Positions 47,530-49,782 of a stretch of 49,782 nt of DNA are shown here, one piece after another (positions within the stretch are counted from its first letter, which is position 1; each line of letters begins with the position of its first letter). Both the position numbers and the translations under genes were made by a program. The DNA is taken from the NCBI RefSeq assembly GCF_000293865.2, contig NZ_ALKN02000017.1, positions 1 to 49,782 of the forward strand. Reading direction: 5' to 3'. The notes beneath the pieces are model-generated. The model was not told the origin of the DNA, ran no database searches, and saw nothing but the letters and a program-made list of their open reading frames with translations. The DNA comes from Limnohabitans sp. Rim28 (GTDB lineage: Bacteria > Pseudomonadota > Gammaproteobacteria > Burkholderiales > Burkholderiaceae_C).

Positions 47530-48006
47530 ATGGACAGTTTGCTCCCACCCATTCCAGCCAAACGCTACTTCACCATCGGTGAGGTGGGCGAGCTGTGTGG
47601 TGTCAAACCGCATGTGCTGCGCTATTGGGAGCAAGAGTTCACCCAACTCAGGCCGGTCAAGCGCCGTGGCAACCGACGTTATTACCAGCGTCACGAGGTC
47701 ATGATGATCCGCAAGATTCGCGGCCTGTTGTACGACCAAGGGTTCACCATCAGTGGCGCACGAAACAAGCTGCAAGAACTGGTTCAAGTGGACCGCGATC
47801 TGACTCGGACGGTGGGCGTGCAAGATCCTCTGTCTGAAGATGCTGGCGCAGCGGATGCTTGGGATGCCCAGTCAAGCGGGCCTGACGCACAGACCGATGC
47901 GTTGCGTTGGCAAGGCTTGTCGAGCGATTTTTCGATCCAACAGGAGTTGCTGCAGATCCGCGAGCTTCTGACGGTCAATGGGCCACTTAATCAGGCTATA
48001 ATTTGA
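47530..48006 (+). CDS. MerR-family transcriptional regulator
   Basis: 158-residue DNA-binding protein. The N-terminal winged helix (about 10-80) has RYFTIGEVGELCGVKPHVLR and YWEQEFTQLRPVKRRGNRRY, then YQRHEVMMIRKIRGLLYDQG. A short helix (GFTISGARNKLQELVQ) follows, and the tail is acidic and unstructured. It has no metal- or drug-binding domain. In Burkholderiales this gene normally follows pheS-pheT-ihfA and precedes tRNA-Pro. Here the tRNA-Pro neighbour is kept but ihfA and pheST are absent and a tRNA cluster lies upstream. The start is ATG 47530; upstream reading passes through tRNA-Asp and is not plausible. Confidence 0.9.
   Translation: MDSLLPPIPAKRYFTIGEVGELCGVKPHVLRYWEQEFTQLRPVKRRGNRRYYQRHEVMMIRKIRGLLYDQGFTISGARNKLQELVQVDRDLTRTVGVQDPLSEDAGAADAWDAQSSGPDAQTDALRWQGLSSDFSIQQELLQIRELLTVNGPLNQAII
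47997..48002 (+). promoter_or_regulatory. Candidate -10 box of tRNA-Pro
   Basis: Perfect TATAAT overlapping the last codons of the MerR gene, 11 bases before the tRNA. No good -35 was found, so read-through from the MerR gene may also contribute. Confidence 0.5.
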
Positions 48007-48013
48007 GTCTTGT

Positions 48014-48090
48014 CGGCGTGTAGCGCAGCCTGGTAGCGCACTTGCATGGGGTGCAAGGGGTCGCGAGTTCGAATCCCGCCACGCCGACCA
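48014..48090 (+). tRNA. tRNA-Pro (anticodon GGG)
   Basis: 77 bases with encoded CCA. Acceptor CGGCGTG pairs with CACGCCG. The anticodon stem CTTGC/GCAAG holds ATGGGGT, anticodon GGG. It is the last core gene before the accessory zone. No repeat of its 3' end was seen downstream inside the window. Confidence 0.96.
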
Positions 48091-48098
48091 TATGAATC

Positions 48099-48140
48099 AA
48101 GGACTTAGCTTCGAAAGGGGCTAAGTCCTTTCTTCTTTTT
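48099..48140 (+). terminator. Terminator of tRNA-Pro
   Basis: AAGGACTTAGC (48099-48109) and GCTAAGTCCTT (48120-48130) form an 11-base stem with a 10-base loop, followed by a T-rich tail to 48140. Confidence 0.88.
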
Positions 48141-48344
48141 GGCTCCGGTGAGCTAACTTGCCCCCGCCATGGCTACGCGTAAGCAAGTGGAGGAGCCCCT
48201 GTCGCATGACCATTCAACCGAGTGTTCTTGAGATTGCCTGGACAGCTCATTTGTATCCATTGAGCGAACTCAGTTGTGCTCAATTGCTTGTGCCAATTGC
48301 GCCATCCCTTTGTGATTTCACTCGGCATCAAACTTTTCTAACAA
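48141..48344. other. Unassigned accessory sequence
   Basis: 204 bases without a recognised gene. A 20-codon open stretch starts at ATG 48169 (MATRKQVEEPLSHDHSTECS) and stops at 48231, with no known likeness. It may be the broken 5' end of a mobile element or chance. Confidence 0.3.
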
Positions 48345-48863
48345 TCAAGTGCCGCAGGTCTTTTGTGAACCATCGAGCCCGTCACAAAAGCCTGAGGCAT
48401 CATCCCTAGCGATTCTGCTCAACGCTTGATCCAGCAAGGCTTCGTACTGGAAAGCAGCCTCTAAGAAATTGTCTGAGGTACGTCTCCTGCTGCGTGAAGG
48501 CATTGGCTCCTGATTAAGTACTTTGTCACGCAGACTGTGATACCGCCAAATCAGCCGGTCTTCAGCATCTCCGGATTGGGACTGGTAAGCAATCTGCTGA
48601 CAGTGGCGCCAAGCAAACCGTCCGTGGCGCATGTACAGCACCGCCATCCGATCGCCACACTGCCGACAAACGAACCAGCGACGATGGTCACCAAAGTGGC
48701 AAGGGGTCTGTGTCATGCCGATCCAATGCGTGTGAAACCCGATGTCTATCGTGAGGTGGTCGTCGAATGCCTTGAAAAGTCCCTCCAGCCGAACCTGACC
48801 GTGTTGCCGCCAGTAAAGCCGTTTCCAGCTCCCGGCAACCAGATAACCCTGTCTGGAAAGGTA
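48345..48863 (-). pseudogene. Decayed zinc-ribbon protein gene
   Basis: ATG 48716 gives a 123-residue product starting MTQTPCHFGDHRRWFVCRQC. The same frame stays open to 48863, with coding-like AGSWKRLYWRQHGQ and GLFKAFDDHLTIDIG, but without ATG, GTG or TTG before 48716 and with TAG at 48866-48864. I recall this layout (TPCHFGG, CGRRVAVLY, FACRHC, AYASQ) from a family of uncharacterised small zinc-ribbon proteins. Here the first knuckle CRQC (17 and 20) is kept, but the second reads AWRHC, with Trp at position 36 where a Cys is expected. Missing start and lost ligand both suggest decay. Confidence 0.55.
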
Positions 48864-49081
48864 CTATCCATCCAGCGCCGAGACCTCTTCAGCTTTGAGT
48901 TTGTGAGCTGGACGCCCAGCCCCTATTCTTTGTCCGCCTTTACCCATCTCTCGCTACCTCTGAATACGAAATAAATGCAGACCCTCGCACGCTCAACTTG
49001 GCAAAAACGCTAGTCACTCAGCAGGATTGGACATCAAGATCATGAACATCTAGATCAACCAATCAGTCAGCATCCTGTGCA

Positions 49082-49330
49082 GTTCACCGCATGGACCGCT
49101 GCCACCTCAAAGGCTTAGAAGGCGATGCACTGCGCGCAGTGCTGTGCCCCGCAGGCTACAACATCCGCTGGTTGCTGCGGATGATCGCCCGGAAAGGCCT
49201 GGGCCTTTTGTTGTGCCTGTTGCAGGTAAGCGGTTTGACGGACTGGTTTGCGAAATTGGCAGAGATCTTCGGCCTCAACCAACTGCAAAACTCAGGTCAG
49301 GGCAGGGTGCTGGCTTGAAGTTAATTTTGC
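49082..49330 (+). mobile_element. 3' fragment of an IS5-type transposase
   Basis: From ATG 49091 the translation MDRCHLKGLEGDALRAVLC, followed by AGYNIRWLLRMIARKGLGLL, is the C-terminal end of an IS5-family transposase (usual form EHRMDRCHLKG...AGYN). The preceding VHR at 49082 fits that consensus, and then likeness stops, so the 5' part is missing. The frame runs to TGA 49316-49318. GTTAATTTTGCAGGGGCGAC just after it may be part of the right end. The element is not functional. Confidence 0.75.
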
Positions 49331-49335
49331 AGGGG

Positions 49336-49431
49336 CGACGCCATAAGCATCTCGCACAACTGAGCCCCCATGAATTCGAGCGCCAGCGTCAGACTGCGCT
49401 AAATAAACTATCTAGGGATTCGGGGGAATAA
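49336..49431 (+). mobile_element. 3' fragment of an IS3-type transposase
   Basis: The frame reads RRHKHLAQLSPHEFERQRQT to a stop at 49429-49431, resembling the end of IS3-family transposases (RRHSxLGxLSPxEFE). Only about 30 codons remain. The DNA around the stop (CTATCTAGGGATTCGGGGGA) is G-rich at its end as in IS3-type right inverted repeats, which overlap the gene end. The fragment starts right after the IS5-type fragment. Confidence 0.6.
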
Positions 49432-49440
49432 TATACATAC

Positions 49441-49446
49441 TATAAT
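49441..49446 (+). promoter_or_regulatory. Candidate -10 box of the terminal lipoprotein gene
   Basis: Perfect TATAAT, 27 bases before the ATG, in an A/T-rich tract. No -35 was recognised; 17 bases upstream lies the IS3-type end, which could have supplied part of the promoter. Confidence 0.4.
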
Positions 49447-49473
49447 TTCGATGTATTTCTTATAGGTCAATCG

Positions 49474-49782
49474 ATGACAACACTACCTGATCTGTCGCGC
49501 AGAAAAGCAACATTTGTTGCATTGTGGTCTATGGCTTTGTCAGCCTGCGGTGGAGGTGGATCTTCCGAAGCTGGAAATTCAAAAGAATTCAAACTTAAAG
49601 TTGTTCCTGCACTTGGAGGTTTTACAAATGGTGCAGAAATTTCGGTGTTTGAAGCACTGTCGGGTCGACTTCTCGGTCAAGCCCCCTCTGTCACGATAGT
49701 TGTCCGGTCTCTTGAAGAGACAAATTCAATCCACCGAGGGGACGGGAAAGATGGAACTCATGCCAGTCTATGGCCCGCAATT
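49474..49782 (+). CDS. Predicted lipoprotein, 3' end beyond window
   Basis: At least 103 residues, no stop before the window end. The N-terminus MTTLPDLSRRKATFVALWSM is followed by ALSACGGGGSS. The Arg-Arg-Lys patch, hydrophobic stretch and lipobox LSAC with a Gly run mark a lipoprotein signal peptide (Cys near 25). The mature start has EFKLKVVPALGGFTNGAEIS and VFEALSGRLLGQAPSVTIVV, strand-rich and like a small Ig- or carboxypeptidase-regulatory-type domain, but I do not recognise a family. A/T content and codon use differ visibly from the core genes, as expected for acquired DNA. Confidence 0.7.
   Translation, partial: MTTLPDLSRRKATFVALWSMALSACGGGGSSEAGNSKEFKLKVVPALGGFTNGAEISVFEALSGRLLGQAPSVTIVVRSLEETNSIHRGDGKDGTHASLWPAI

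Noticed and set aside
48537..48974. 145-codon plus-strand open frame in the accessory zone
   Set aside because: It lies opposite the zinc-ribbon frame, which has recognisable motifs; no domain is visible in this translation.
49144..49431. One continuous 95-codon gene across both transposase fragments
   Set aside because: The first half is out of frame with the IS5-type reading; only the last 30 codons resemble a transposase, so it is a chance fusion of frames.

Overview
The window looks like a chromosomal segment of a betaproteobacterium of the order Burkholderiales, most likely family Comamonadaceae (Limnohabitans- or Rhodoferax-like). This is an inference from gene order (rpsP-rimM-trmD-rplS; folC-SPOR-cvpA-purF-metZ; hda-HAD-pcnB-folK; a MerR-type regulator beside tRNA-Pro) and from protein character; no 16S gene is present. 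Bases 1 to about 48140 are dense core genome with short intergenic gaps, many 4-base ATGA overlaps and few mobile sequences.

Layout. 1-9.9 kb: rpsT facing murJ, a SirB1-like protein, purM, then an AI-2E-family permease, hda, a HAD-IB phosphatase, pcnB and folK in one run, followed by an opposing GNAT/TM2 pair. 10-12.3 kb: the rpsP-rimM-trmD-rplS ribosome/tRNA-modification cluster. 12.4-20.7 kb: a DEAD-box RNA helicase, orn, an M48 protease, phhB, rsgA, a CobD/AmpE-like membrane protein, a CoA-type NUDIX hydrolase and a NYN-type protein. 20.8-27.3 kb (minus strand): prfB with its programmed +1 frameshift, pepN, fbp, a PagP-like outer-membrane barrel and an alpha/beta hydrolase. 27.3-33.4 kb: an acyl-CoA ligase, tas, ybaK, plsY, a Rid protein, yajQ and murB. 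33.5-37.2 kb: a two-gene unit of a Tat-exported TRAP-type binding protein and a hybrid histidine kinase, with no TRAP permease beside it. 37.3-47 kb: argG, ppnP, a glycine-zipper protein, an ArsC/Spx-like protein, then folC-SPOR-cvpA-purF-metZ-gltX. 47-48.1 kb: tRNA-Ala, -Glu and -Asp, a MerR-like regulator and tRNA-Pro.

Downstream of tRNA-Pro(GGG) the character changes. The last 1.6 kb is an accessory zone: a decayed zinc-ribbon gene, a 3' fragment of an IS5-type transposase abutting a 3' fragment of an IS3-type transposase, then an A/T-richer lipoprotein gene that runs off the window. tRNA-Pro therefore probably marks the edge of a variable region lying mostly outside the window.

The most interesting points are: (1) five genes in four divergent pairs (murJ, orn, M48 protease, murB, folC) carry a -10-like box, often GCGACAAT, 6 or 8 bases before the start codon and have no good Shine-Dalgarno, which suggests leaderless mRNAs; (2) the TRAP binding protein/hybrid kinase pair, which looks like a sensory rather than a transport unit; (3) the prfB recoding site; (4) the decayed island edge after tRNA-Pro; (5) overlapping opposite-strand -10 boxes between rpsP and the GNAT gene. 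I found no CRISPR array, prophage or clear new defence system.
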